NCBI RefSeq assembly: GCF_017114915.1
Contig: NZ_JAAUOE010000016.1
Coordinates: forward strand, 52,007 to 116,006
DNA from: Pseudomonas frederiksbergensis
GTDB taxonomy: Bacteria > Pseudomonadota > Gammaproteobacteria > Pseudomonadales > Pseudomonadaceae
Reading direction: 5' to 3'
Length of the DNA stretch: 64,000 nucleotides
This document shows positions 1 through 7,720 of this stretch, in pieces (positions within the stretch are counted from its first letter, which is position 1; each line of letters begins with the position of its first letter). The notes beneath the pieces are model-generated. The model was not told the origin of the DNA, did not search any database, and saw nothing but the letters and a program-made list of their open reading frames with translations. Both the position numbers and the translations under genes were made by a program.

Positions 1-143
1 GCGATCATGGCCAGCAACAACAACTTCAGATCGCCGGGAGCGAACACCCGTGGGCCGCGGCTGCCGCGTTCGCGACCGGGGCGTTTTTCGAAGCTGTCGC
101 GGCCATCGCCGTGCTCACGGTGGGGGGAATGATGGTCTCTCAT
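1..143 (-). CDS. PadR-family transcriptional regulator, N-terminal fragment
   Basis: Only the first 47 codons lie in the window; the gene runs off the left edge. The start is the ATG at 143-141. The fragment has a charged, His/Arg/Gly-rich leader of about 30 residues followed by RVFAPGDLKLLLLAMIA, which matches the first helix of the PadR winged helix-turn-helix. A disordered basic leader before the PadR domain is common in pseudomonad members, which often control a siderophore-interacting ferric reductase. That last point is family knowledge and is not tested here. An AT-rich palindrome just upstream (178-189) is a plausible autoregulatory operator. Effector and targets cannot be read from this fragment. 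Confidence 0.75.
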   Translation of the reverse strand, partial: MRDHHSPHREHGDGRDSFEKRPGRERGSRGPRVFAPGDLKLLLLAMI

Positions 144-163
144 TTTTCTGCTCTCTCGTCATG

Positions 164-190
164 TCTAGATACAACTTAAGATATATCTTT
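164..190. promoter_or_regulatory. Probable operator/promoter of the padR-like gene
   Basis: AAGATATATCTT (178-189) is a perfect 12-bp palindrome, 35 bp upstream of the padR start. A degraded second copy (AGATAC...CTTAAG) adjoins it. AT-rich dyads of this kind upstream of padR genes are typical autoregulatory operators. Binding by this PadR protein is inferred from position and symmetry only. Confidence 0.4.
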
Positions 191-289
191 TGGCGTGTGC
201 AAGGATTTTTTCATGATCGCTTTCCTGCGCCGACGAGTGGGGGCAGCCTGAGCGAGGCCATGGCAGGAATAACTGGAAAGTTAAAGCCA

Positions 290-312
290 ATACTCTATTA
301 ATAATAGAGTAT
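290..312. repeat. 23-bp inverted repeat, 11-bp arms
   Basis: ATACTCTATTA and TAATAGAGTAT form perfect 11-bp arms around one A. The element lies between the divergent padR-like gene and the fimbrial operon. It lacks the GC stem and U tract of an intrinsic terminator, so a protein-binding dyad is more likely. The rest of the gene-free stretch 144-616 holds no feature that I can name; promoters for the fimbrial operon are expected there. Confidence 0.5.
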
Positions 313-616
313 ATGTTCTAGATGTTGCCCGGGAACGCACGTGGCATAGTTAAAATCGCTGTATGGTTTTTTCTCTGAAACTGTATGTAGGGAATAACTT
401 ACAGTCGATCTTATGAATATTGAAAATCAGGTTATTTTTCTTTCTGGTCATGAGGATGTTTAACTACGCGCTCATGGGAAGTTGCCTGCTTACTTTCCAG
501 AGTGAACGGTCGATCATGCCCCGGCGTTGAAACTTCAAATCAACACAGCCTTTATCGGCAGGCGTTATTTGAACTTTCAATGTTTCGATCCTTTAAAAGA
601 AAACAGGTACTGACCG

Positions 617-1111
617 ATGTTCAAGAAAATTGCAATCGCGACCCCGCTGGCTGTACTGGCTCTGAGTTCTTCCGTGGCGTTCGCCGCCGGTGAAGCCCGT
701 CACTCCATCAGCCTGGTCGCCCATGTGCCGACCAACGGTTTCTATGTGGTGCCGACTGACCCTGACCTGGTCAACAAGGATCAGGACATGAGCTTCAGCC
801 CGATCACCGGCACCATGAAACCCGTGGAAGGTTTCTTCGATGTGCGCAACACCAACGGTTCGGTTCATGGCTACCTGGAAGGCGTGCCGAAACTGGTCGG
901 CGGCTCGAGCGTCATCGATCTTAAAGTCGAGTTCAACAACAAGGTACTGACCCAGACCCCGCAAATGGTCGTTGGCGAAGCCGAGTCCGATGTGAACTAC
1001 CGTGCACCGCTGCGCATCACCGCCGCTGGCACCAACTTCACCCCGGGCGATTACACCGGCGCGGTCACCATGATGTTCGACGCTGTTCCTCCGGTCGGCG
1101 GCGTGCTCTAA
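617..1111 (+). CDS. CS1-type fimbrial major subunit (pilin A)
   Basis: A 164-residue secreted protein that is probably the major shaft subunit of a class 5 fimbria (CS1/CFA-I and cable pili family). Residues 1-23 are a clear signal peptide (MFKKIAIATPLAVLALSSSVAFA), giving a mature protein beginning near AGEARHSISL. The mature part is all-beta in character. The segments HVPTNGFYVVPTDPDL and TNFTPGDYTGAVTMMFDAVPP match the conserved ends of CooA/CblA-type pilins. It opens a co-directional operon: pilin, usher, tip subunit, chaperone, second pilin, second tip subunit. A strong hairpin follows its stop and may keep pilin transcript in excess. The ATG at 617 puts the signal peptide at the very N-terminus. 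Adhesion target unknown. Confidence 0.87.
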   Translation: MFKKIAIATPLAVLALSSSVAFAAGEARHSISLVAHVPTNGFYVVPTDPDLVNKDQDMSFSPITGTMKPVEGFFDVRNTNGSVHGYLEGVPKLVGGSSVIDLKVEFNNKVLTQTPQMVVGEAESDVNYRAPLRITAAGTNFTPGDYTGAVTMMFDAVPPVGGVL

Positions 1112-1128
1112 CCCGTGAAGTAACAAAG

Positions 1129-1160
1129 CCGGCTGACTGACACGAATGTCTGTCAGCCGG
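1129..1160 (+). terminator. Hairpin with T-rich tail between pilin and usher (attenuator)
   Basis: CCGGCTGAC...GTCAGCCGG form a 9-bp stem. A T-T mismatch, 4 further pairs and a CGAA loop follow, and the stem is followed by ACTTTTTC. It has the structure of an intrinsic terminator but sits inside the operon, immediately after the pilin gene. It probably stops most transcripts and gives a high pilin to usher ratio. That role is inferred. Confidence 0.7.
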
Positions 1161-1192
1161 ACTTTTTCCGTTCGCAATCAGAGTCCGTGTTC

Positions 1193-3715
1193 ATGTTCCC
1201 GATGACCCCTATCGCGGCTGCACTTGCGCTGTTGTTTTGTGTTGGCGCAGTAGCGGCTCCTGCCCCTGCCGGTACGACACCGCGTAGTTTGCTTGCGCAG
1301 GCCAAAGGCTTGCCGAAAGACTTCGAGGAGCACTTTTTTGATGTCCCCTTGGCTGTTCGGGTCGAACTCGACCAACAGCCGTTGGGCGAAGCGATGATTG
1401 TGTTATCACGCGATGACCGCATCACCCTGCTCGAATTCACCGATACCAGCGAAAACCGTTTCGGCGCCGCCGAGCGGGAAAAATGGGCGAGCTATCTCAA
1501 GCCCGGCGTAGCGTTGGGATCCTGCACCAGCCAATGCCCTGAGCAGATGCTGGCGGTGCACTACAACCTGGAAAATTCCCTGGTCTCCATCCTTACCGAG
1601 AACGCCGAGCGCGACGCCGAGGCCAAGCGTTTCTACGATCAGCCGGAAAATGGCAGCACCGGCCTTATCGTGCGTAACCAGCTCAACCTCAACGGCGGCC
1701 AGGAACAGGATCTGGGCGGGCGTTTCGGCCTGGAAGCCAACGGCAGCCTGGGCAATTGGAGCCAGACCTTCAACATGCAACTGGCGCGTCTCGGTGGCCC
1801 GGACGACAAGCTCTATCACGCGGTGTACGAGCTGCATACCCAGCGCGAATTGCAAGGCAGTTTTCTGCGCCTGGGCTATTTCACCCCCACGTCAGAAGGC
1901 CTGACCCGTCAGCCGCGCTCATTCGGCACCAGCCCCGATACCACCGTGGGCGTGATGTACGGCAGTTCCGACAGCCTGGCGATCGACCTGCAAAACCCCA
2001 GCGTCTACCCGATCTATGTCACCGCCAACCGTCAGGCGTCGGTGGAAATCTATCGCGATGGTCTGCTGATCAACACCCAGTCGGTGCCCGCCGGTTTGCA
2101 GACCCTCGATACCCGGCCCTTGCCCGGCGGCATTTATGAAGTGGAAGTGCGCCTGATCGAGGACGGTCAGACGACATCGAGCACCCAGGAGCTGGTCTAC
2201 AAGCCGAGCAACTGGCGTAACCCCGACGAGCGCTGGCGCTACAACCTGTTTGCCGGACAGGAAACCAAACTGCTCAGCAACTGGGACAAACAGGCCAGCG
2301 GCGACGCCACCGCAGGCGCTTCGCTCAATTACCTGTTGCACCCGCGGGTCGTTCTCGGGCTGTCGGCGCGTCAGGTTCGGGAAAAGCTGCAGTACGGCAC
2401 CTCCATCGACTGGACCCTGGCCAACAGCACCAGTATGTACGCCAACTTTTACCAGACCGAAGACCATGGCACCGGGATCGATCTGCAAGGCCTGTACAAC
2501 TACGGCGCCGGCAGCCTGGTGATCAGTCACAACCGCAGCTGGCTGGATACCACTAACACCTATGACACCTTGCCCGACGGCACTCGCATTCGTCAGCGCA
2601 ACGTGTTTACCGGGCAGACCAGCAATTCGTCGCTGGCCCTGAACCACCGCGTCAGCCGCAACAGTTCGCTAAACGCCCGGGTGGCCCACAGCGAGGGCAA
2701 CGTCGAAGGCGTCGGCGTCGACCTGGGTTGGACCCAGCGCACCATGGTGCTCGGCAGTGACGCCAATTGGCGGCTGTCGCTGTTCGATCGCCCCGGCAGC
2801 TTCAGCAGCGGCGATGCGCGCAACCGTGGCGTGGACCTGAGCCTGAACGTGGCGCTCGGCGGCCCGGGGCAGCAGATTTCCGGCAGCATCGGCACGCGTA
2901 CCGCGCGGGACGGCAGCCGCGACAACAACGCCTCGCTGGGTTACCGCAAAACCCTTGAGGATCACGTGCTGCAAAGCGTGGCGGCGACCGTGATCACCGA
3001 CACCTACGGAATCGGCTTGAACGGACAGGCTTATTTCAGCACCGATACCGTCAATGGCGATGGTTTCGTCCAGCGCTCGTCCTACAACGGCAATTACACC
3101 GGTGGCCTTAACCTCGACAGCACCGTGGCCATCGGCGGGCAGCAGATCGTGATGACCAGCCAGCATCAGGGGCGAGGGGCGGGAATGATCGTGGATGTCG
3201 AGTCCGATATCGATGGCATCGCCCTGCGCGCCGACGACTTGAGCGGCGGCAGTGCGGCCTTGCGGCCGGGTCGCAACTTCATTCCCCTCACCGCTTACAA
3301 GAACAGTTCTGTGAGCTTCGACTTCGAAGGCAACGATGTGCCGGCGGCCGCCATTGAGCCGGCACGCACCCGCTATCACATGAACAAGGGAGGCGTGGAG
3401 TACAGGAAGGTACGGGTGATGAAAACCCTGACCGTGCTCGGCCGCCTGCTCGACCCGCAAGGGCGTCCGCTCAAGGGGCATCACGTCATCAATCACGCCA
3501 GCCGTGGAGTGAGTGAAGTGGACGGGTTCTTCTCCATGGAAATGAACGCGGGTTCACCCACCCTGGAAGTTCGCTACGCCGATCAGTTGCTGTGTCAGTT
3601 CCGCCTCGATCCGGAACAAGGGCGGGTGGAAAACAATGTGCTGATGATCGGGGATTTGCGTTGCAGCCCGGATACCTTGGCCGACGCGACCATCATTCAG
3701 GAGAAGGCAGGTTGA
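1193..3715 (+). CDS. CS1-type fimbrial outer membrane usher
   Basis: An 840-residue outer-membrane usher of the alpha/class 5 type (CooC/CfaC/CblC/TcfC-like), expected to form the beta-barrel that accepts chaperone-subunit complexes and extrudes the fimbria. A signal peptide covers roughly residues 1-22 (ending VGAVAAPAPA). An N-terminal domain follows, then a long barrel region rich in alternating polar/aromatic strands, and a C-terminal beta domain with a short Cys-containing end (LLCQFRL, GDLRCSP). ATG 1193 is preferred because AGAG lies 9 bases upstream; GTG 1187 and ATG 1202 are in frame alternatives. Its stop overlaps the next start (TGATG), so translation is coupled to the tip subunit. 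Confidence 0.85.
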   Translation: MFPMTPIAAALALLFCVGAVAAPAPAGTTPRSLLAQAKGLPKDFEEHFFDVPLAVRVELDQQPLGEAMIVLSRDDRITLLEFTDTSENRFGAAEREKWASYLKPGVALGSCTSQCPEQMLAVHYNLENSLVSILTENAERDAEAKRFYDQPENGSTGLIVRNQLNLNGGQEQDLGGRFGLEANGSLGNWSQTFNMQLARLGGPDDKLYHAVYELHTQRELQGSFLRLGYFTPTSEGLTRQPRSFGTSPDTTVGVMYGSSDSLAIDLQNPSVYPIYVTANRQASVEIYRDGLLINTQSVPAGLQTLDTRPLPGGIYEVEVRLIEDGQTTSSTQELVYKPSNWRNPDERWRYNLFAGQETKLLSNWDKQASGDATAGASLNYLLHPRVVLGLSARQVREKLQYGTSIDWTLANSTSMYANFYQTEDHGTGIDLQGLYNYGAGSLVISHNRSWLDTTNTYDTLPDGTRIRQRNVFTGQTSNSSLALNHRVSRNSSLNARVAHSEGNVEGVGVDLGWTQRTMVLGSDANWRLSLFDRPGSFSSGDARNRGVDLSLNVALGGPGQQISGSIGTRTARDGSRDNNASLGYRKTLEDHVLQSVAATVITDTYGIGLNGQAYFSTDTVNGDGFVQRSSYNGNYTGGLNLDSTVAIGGQQIVMTSQHQGRGAGMIVDVESDIDGIALRADDLSGGSAALRPGRNFIPLTAYKNSSVSFDFEGNDVPAAAIEPARTRYHMNKGGVEYRKVRVMKTLTVLGRLLDPQGRPLKGHHVINHASRGVSEVDGFFSMEMNAGSPTLEVRYADQLLCQFRLDPEQGRVENNVLMIGDLRCSPDTLADATIIQEKAG

Positions 3716-4992
3716 TGGAGCATTTATCTTCAATGATCGAACGTACTGTCTCGACCGGGCGGCTACGAAGGCTTGGCCAATGGCTTGCGTTACTGCTGGT
3801 GATCACGGTGGTGCCTGCGCATGCGGTCACTCAGGAAATCACGGCGGTGTTCAGGCCTGACCCGGCCAATCCGAACAGCAATAAATTCATCAACACCACC
3901 CCGATCAGTGGTTATTGCGCGGACTATCCCGGTGAATGCCAGGCCAATGGAGTGTTCAGCATCAGGCTGCCCATCAACTTTCATTCAGCTTATTCGATCC
4001 AGCCCGGTGCTTCCGAGCGCAACGGTGCGATGTTCAGGGTGCCGGCAGGCTGGTCGCCGATCACTGTCACAAACACTGAGACCGGGCAAACGGAAAGGGT
4101 CGAGGTCTTTATCTCAGGGATCGGCACCCAATACGTGCTGAGCGACACCGTGCAAAACCTGACGGGGGCGCCGAGTGCCCTTGAAGGACACCGGCAATTG
4201 TGGGGTGGGCAGAGTTGGGTGTATGCGCCGCCCCCTTGTTTGTATAGCGGTGTCGGGGCTTATGGCGATAGCACCTACCGCTTTTTCTGGAAAACCCCGG
4301 TCCAGGCAGTGTGCAGTAAAAAAGCGTCGTTTTTGATTCCGGGCTTTTCCTACCGCACGCTGGACTTTGCCTATGAAATGCGCACACCCAATCCTTTGGG
4401 CATGTCCACCGGGCGGTATATCGGCGCACTGCAATTTAACATTGGTCCGGGCGGCGCTTTCGACATGGGTGATGCCATGATCCCGGATGACTCGATTCTG
4501 ATCCTGGATTTTGCTCTGGATGTGCAACACATGCTCAAGGTCGAGCTTCCTCCGGGTGGCAACCAGATTGCCTTGCAGCCCGAAGGTGGATGGCAGCGAT
4601 GGCTGAGCTCGGGGCGTGCGCCGGAGCGATTGTTTCGCGATCAACCGTTTCTAATGACAGCCAGTTCCAGGTTCAAGATGTATCTGGAGTGCGGCCTTGG
4701 AACGGCCCAGTGCATTTTAATGAATGATGCAACCACTGACGGCACTCCCTTCAAGGTGAGCGTGAGCTTGCCGAACGGATTGACCGACTCCAATGGAAGG
4801 CCTGTAAAGCAGCAGGAACTTTTACCCACGCCGTCGGGTGCCGTCATTTTTCAACCTGGAAGTTACGTCGAACGCAAGCCGGGAGTACTTCATTTTGAAA
4901 TCAATAAAGCCAATACAGATCGCATATTGAAGGCCCATAAGGGGGTCAGGTATTCCGGTACTGTCGTAGTTATTTGGGATTCGGAAATTTGA
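3715..4992 (+). CDS. CblD/CooD-like minor pilin, tip adhesin/assembly initiator (D1)
   Basis: A 425-residue protein of the CblD/CooD family, the minor subunit that sits at the tip of class 5 fimbriae, starts assembly and usually carries receptor binding. A signal peptide ends near VPAHA, before VTQEITAVFRPDPANP. Family-like features are paired cysteines (CADYPGEC; CLYSG...VCSKKA; ECGLGTAQC), the block ELxRTPNPLxMSxGxY (here EMRTPNPLGMSTGRY), LDVQHMLKVELPPGG, and the C-terminal donor-like strand ending VVVIWDSEI. The ATG at 3715 overlaps the usher stop. A longer in-frame extension reaches 3592 but would run inside the usher and lacks a secretion signal. It is clearly paralogous to the gene at 6390-7655. 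Confidence 0.82.
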   Translation: MEHLSSMIERTVSTGRLRRLGQWLALLLVITVVPAHAVTQEITAVFRPDPANPNSNKFINTTPISGYCADYPGECQANGVFSIRLPINFHSAYSIQPGASERNGAMFRVPAGWSPITVTNTETGQTERVEVFISGIGTQYVLSDTVQNLTGAPSALEGHRQLWGGQSWVYAPPPCLYSGVGAYGDSTYRFFWKTPVQAVCSKKASFLIPGFSYRTLDFAYEMRTPNPLGMSTGRYIGALQFNIGPGGAFDMGDAMIPDDSILILDFALDVQHMLKVELPPGGNQIALQPEGGWQRWLSSGRAPERLFRDQPFLMTASSRFKMYLECGLGTAQCILMNDATTDGTPFKVSVSLPNGLTDSNGRPVKQQELLPTPSGAVIFQPGSYVERKPGVLHFEINKANTDRILKAHKGVRYSGTVVVIWDSEI

Positions 4993-5038
4993 TCGTATCC
5001 CCTGATGAGTCATTGTATTTAAGTTGAGGTTTTTTCAG

Positions 5039-5779
5039 ATGAAGCGACTCGTTCTGCTCTTGGCCGCCTGTTTGCCTTTTCAAAGTGCGCAAGCCGGTCC
5101 GAATATCAATATCGGCGTGGTGTATGACTATTTGCCCGGCGATAAAAGTACCTACTTGAAACGGGTGTACAACAGCGGTGACAGCACCGCATTCGTCAAG
5201 ATCAATGTGCTGGAAATCATCTATAACGCCGACGGCACGTCTTCCGAAGTGCCGGTCAAAGTGCAAGCCGATGCCAGTGCCCGAGACGGTCTGATGGCCA
5301 GTCCGGCCCGTCTGATCATTCCGGCCCAGGGCATGCAGGGCACCCGGTTGCTGTTTATGGGCGAACGGGACAAGGAGCGTTATTTCCGGGTGCGTTTCGT
5401 GCCGGTGGTGCCGGAAAAGGAAGACGAGTTCGCGGTGTCCAGCGAAGAGCGCGAGGACTACAAAAAGACCCTGACCGCGGGCGTGAACGTGATGGCCGGT
5501 TTCGGCACGATTTTCTTCGTGCGGCCCAAGGATGCCCGTTTCGACAGTGTGATCGACGACAGTGCAGGCATTTACAAAGTGCGTAACAACGGCAACACGG
5601 TGGTGGTGATCGATGAGTTCAAAAATTGTTCAAAAGCCGTGGAGACCGACTGCGAGCCGACCACTAAACACCACGTCATGGCGGGCAAGTCGTTTGAATT
5701 CGAGAAGAAGGCTGGGCGTGAGTACCGATTCATCCTGGTGGAGGGTGACACGAAAAAGAACCTGCGTGTCGCTGGTTGA
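5039..5779 (+). CDS. Class 5 fimbrial periplasmic chaperone (CooB/CblB-like)
   Basis: A 246-residue periplasmic chaperone of the alpha-fimbrial type, expected to bind nascent pilin and tip subunits by donor-strand complementation and deliver them to the usher. A signal peptide spans residues 1-19 (MKRLVLLLAACLPFQSAQA). The N-terminal Ig-like domain contains INIGVVYDYLPGDKSTYLKRVYNSGD and the subunit-binding strand region GTRLLFMGERDKERYFRVRFVPV. The C-terminal domain carries a Cys pair (NCSKAVETDCEP). ATG 5039 has GAGG 9 bases upstream; the TTG at 5024 would spoil the signal peptide. In the coo and cbl operons the chaperone gene comes first, whereas here it sits in fourth place, after the first tip subunit. 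Confidence 0.82.
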   Translation: MKRLVLLLAACLPFQSAQAGPNINIGVVYDYLPGDKSTYLKRVYNSGDSTAFVKINVLEIIYNADGTSSEVPVKVQADASARDGLMASPARLIIPAQGMQGTRLLFMGERDKERYFRVRFVPVVPEKEDEFAVSSEEREDYKKTLTAGVNVMAGFGTIFFVRPKDARFDSVIDDSAGIYKVRNNGNTVVVIDEFKNCSKAVETDCEPTTKHHVMAGKSFEFEKKAGREYRFILVEGDTKKNLRVAG

Positions 5780-5838
5780 CCGTCAACCCTCGCACGTCTC
5801 CATCGCTGTTTTCTCTTGCATGTAACGGGTATCGGAAA

Positions 5839-6339
5839 ATGATCAGACAATGGATCGCTCTGACATCGGCCAGTGGGCTGGCGTTGATGAGCGCCTGGGC
5901 ATTCGCCGCGCGGGAAGAAATCGAATTCTTCGTTTCGGTGGATATTCCCACTTTGAATTTTTATGTCATACCCAGTGAACCCGACTGGATTCACCGGGAA
6001 CAAGTGCTGCCCTGGGATGTGAACACTAGAAAGCTTGGCGGTTTACGCAGGACTTTCGACGTCAAACATGACAGCAGTGCTATTGAGGCGCGCCTGGAAA
6101 GTTACCCTCATCTGGCCAATGGGCGAGACTCCCGGGAGAACATCAATTTGCTGGTCAGTTTCAATGGCAAGGAGCTCAGCCATCACCCTGTTCCTCAGCA
6201 AGTTGTTACTGCAGAAGAGGCAAGGGGCGGCGCTCGGGTGATGCTGGAAATCAAACCCAGAGCCGACAGTACATACTATCCAGGGGATTACTACGGCACC
6301 GTCAGTATCATCTTCAATGTCGCGGCCCCAGGGGGGTGA
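5839..6339 (+). CDS. Second CS1-type fimbrial subunit (pilin A2)
   Basis: A 166-residue secreted protein distantly related to the pilin at 617-1111. A signal peptide ends near SAWAFA. The mature protein starts AREEIEFFVSVDIPTLNFYVIPSEPDW, which parallels the NGFYVVPTDPDL stretch of the first pilin. The C-terminal YYPGDYYGTVSIIFNVAAPGG parallels its NFTPGDYTGAVTMMFDAVPP. Between the ends, identity is low. It may be a minor or alternative shaft subunit, or an adaptor between shaft and the second tip protein. The start at ATG 5839 restores a canonical signal peptide; an upstream in-frame extension does not. It is paired with the second tip gene downstream, as if an A-D cassette had been duplicated. 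Confidence 0.75.
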   Translation: MIRQWIALTSASGLALMSAWAFAAREEIEFFVSVDIPTLNFYVIPSEPDWIHREQVLPWDVNTRKLGGLRRTFDVKHDSSAIEARLESYPHLANGRDSRENINLLVSFNGKELSHHPVPQQVVTAEEARGGARVMLEIKPRADSTYYPGDYYGTVSIIFNVAAPGG

Positions 6340-6389
6340 GAGGAAATCCAAAGCGCAAGAAACAAGGTCTTTAGTGCAAGGATGTGAGA

Positions 6390-7655
6390 ATGATTCCAAG
6401 GGGTCGGAAATTGAATAAGATCATTAAAAGATGCGCCTTTGCTTATGTGTTCGGTGGGATTTTTTCTTTGTCAGCGCAAGCGATAACCCAGGAGATCCGC
6501 GCCAGTTTCGTCCCTGATCCTGCCAATCCGCAAAACAATCAATTTATCAACAAGACCCCGCAGAGCGGTCATTGCGCCACTTTCGCGGATGATTGCAAGC
6601 CCTACAATCTGTCCGGCCTGAGACTTCCCCTGCGCTTTTCGGCAAGCCATGCCATCGAGCCCGGCGCGCCCGAACGCGCCGGGGCGACGCTCAAGGCGCC
6701 GGCCCAGTGGCGTAGCCTGACCGTGTCGAACGTCGTAACAGGCGAAGCACATACGGTGGAGATAAGGATTGGAGGCATCGGATCTCTATATGTCCTGAGC
6801 GACACGGCAGTGAATCTGACGGGAGCTTCGAATGATCTGGAAGGGCACACTTGGCTGTGGAACGGCGGTTCATGGGGAGGGGGCGCGCCCAACCCCTGTC
6901 AGCAAAGCTCACATGCGAGCCATTCTCCAGACAGTTATAGGTTTTTCTGGAGAACACCGCTCGAATCAGCCTGCAGCAAACAAGCCGCGTTCCTGATTCC
7001 GTGGATGTCCTACGACTATCTGGATGTGGGCTATGAACTGCGCACCCCCAATCCACTGGCCATGTCGGCGGGAATTTACACCGGCGAGTTTAGGTATGCC
7101 GTTGGCCCGGGCGGCGATTTCGACATGGGCGACAACCTGCTGCCGGATAATTCCAGCCTGACCTTCAGGTTCGTTCTGGATGTCCAGCACATGCTCAAGG
7201 TCGACCTTCCGCCCGGGGGCCACAAAATCGAATTGGTGCCGCAAGGGGGTTGGCAAGCCTGGCTGCAGGAAGGACGCCGGCCCGCCCGATTGTTCCGGGA
7301 TCAGACCTTCAACATTTCAACGTCTTCAAAATTCAAGATGTTCTTTCAGTGCGAACATGCCGGTATCGGTGCCTGTGCGTTGCGCGATACCGAAAGCGGC
7401 TCGACGTTTCCCCAGGTCTACATGAGCGTCAGCCTGCCCCACGGCATCACCGATAACACAGGCCAACCGGTCAAACGCAGGCCTCTGACGGACAATGCGC
7501 AAGGCACGGTCTTTCAACCGGGGCATTTCCTGGAGCGGGCGGCGGGCACGCTGCACTTCGAAATACCGGCGTTCTATCTTGAGCAGATGTTGCAGCCCGG
7601 CCAGGCCAGGCGGTATGCCGGCAACGTCACCGTGATCTGGGATTCGGAAGTGTAG
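6390..7655 (+). CDS. Second CblD/CooD-like tip adhesin (D2)
   Basis: A 421-residue paralogue of the tip subunit at 3715-4992. A signal peptide ends near SLSAQA, followed by ITQEIRASFVPDPANPQNNQFINKTPQSGHCATF, closely parallel to the first copy. Shared blocks include ELRTPNPLAMSAGIYTGEF, LDVQHMLKVDLPPGGHKIEL, FQPGHFLERAAGTLHFEI and the end VTVIWDSEV. Cysteine pairs are conserved, which supports the same fold, while loops between them diverge as expected for receptor-binding surfaces. It is the last gene of the operon and is followed by a strong hairpin. ATG 6390 is preferred; GTG 6384 is possible. A second adhesin may broaden binding or define a second tip variant. Confidence 0.82.
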   Translation: MIPRGRKLNKIIKRCAFAYVFGGIFSLSAQAITQEIRASFVPDPANPQNNQFINKTPQSGHCATFADDCKPYNLSGLRLPLRFSASHAIEPGAPERAGATLKAPAQWRSLTVSNVVTGEAHTVEIRIGGIGSLYVLSDTAVNLTGASNDLEGHTWLWNGGSWGGGAPNPCQQSSHASHSPDSYRFFWRTPLESACSKQAAFLIPWMSYDYLDVGYELRTPNPLAMSAGIYTGEFRYAVGPGGDFDMGDNLLPDNSSLTFRFVLDVQHMLKVDLPPGGHKIELVPQGGWQAWLQEGRRPARLFRDQTFNISTSSKFKMFFQCEHAGIGACALRDTESGSTFPQVYMSVSLPHGITDNTGQPVKRRPLTDNAQGTVFQPGHFLERAAGTLHFEIPAFYLEQMLQPGQARRYAGNVTVIWDSEV

Positions 7656-7671
7656 GTCCGGTCACCGCTGT

Positions 7672-7705
7672 GCCCTGAAGGCAATCGATACATTGCCTTC
7701 AGGGC
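7672..7705. terminator. Hairpin between convergent fimbrial operon and NEL-type gene
   Basis: GCCCTGAAGGCAAT and ATTGCCTTCAGGGC form a perfect 14-bp stem around a 6-base loop. It lies between two converging genes (stops at 7655 and 7721). It lacks a strong T tract on either side, so it may be a bidirectional terminator or a transcript-end stabiliser. Confidence 0.6.
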
Positions 7706-7720
7706 GCCAGTCGAGTGAGG

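Noticed and set aside
330..360. Sigma-54 promoter for the fimbrial operon (TGGCATAG... near 341)
   Set aside because: The -24-like TGGCA is present but no TTGC follows at the required spacing.
3592..3714. N-terminal extension of the first tip adhesin
   Set aside because: It overlaps the usher end and would bury the signal peptide; ATG 3715 overlapping the usher stop is more sensible.
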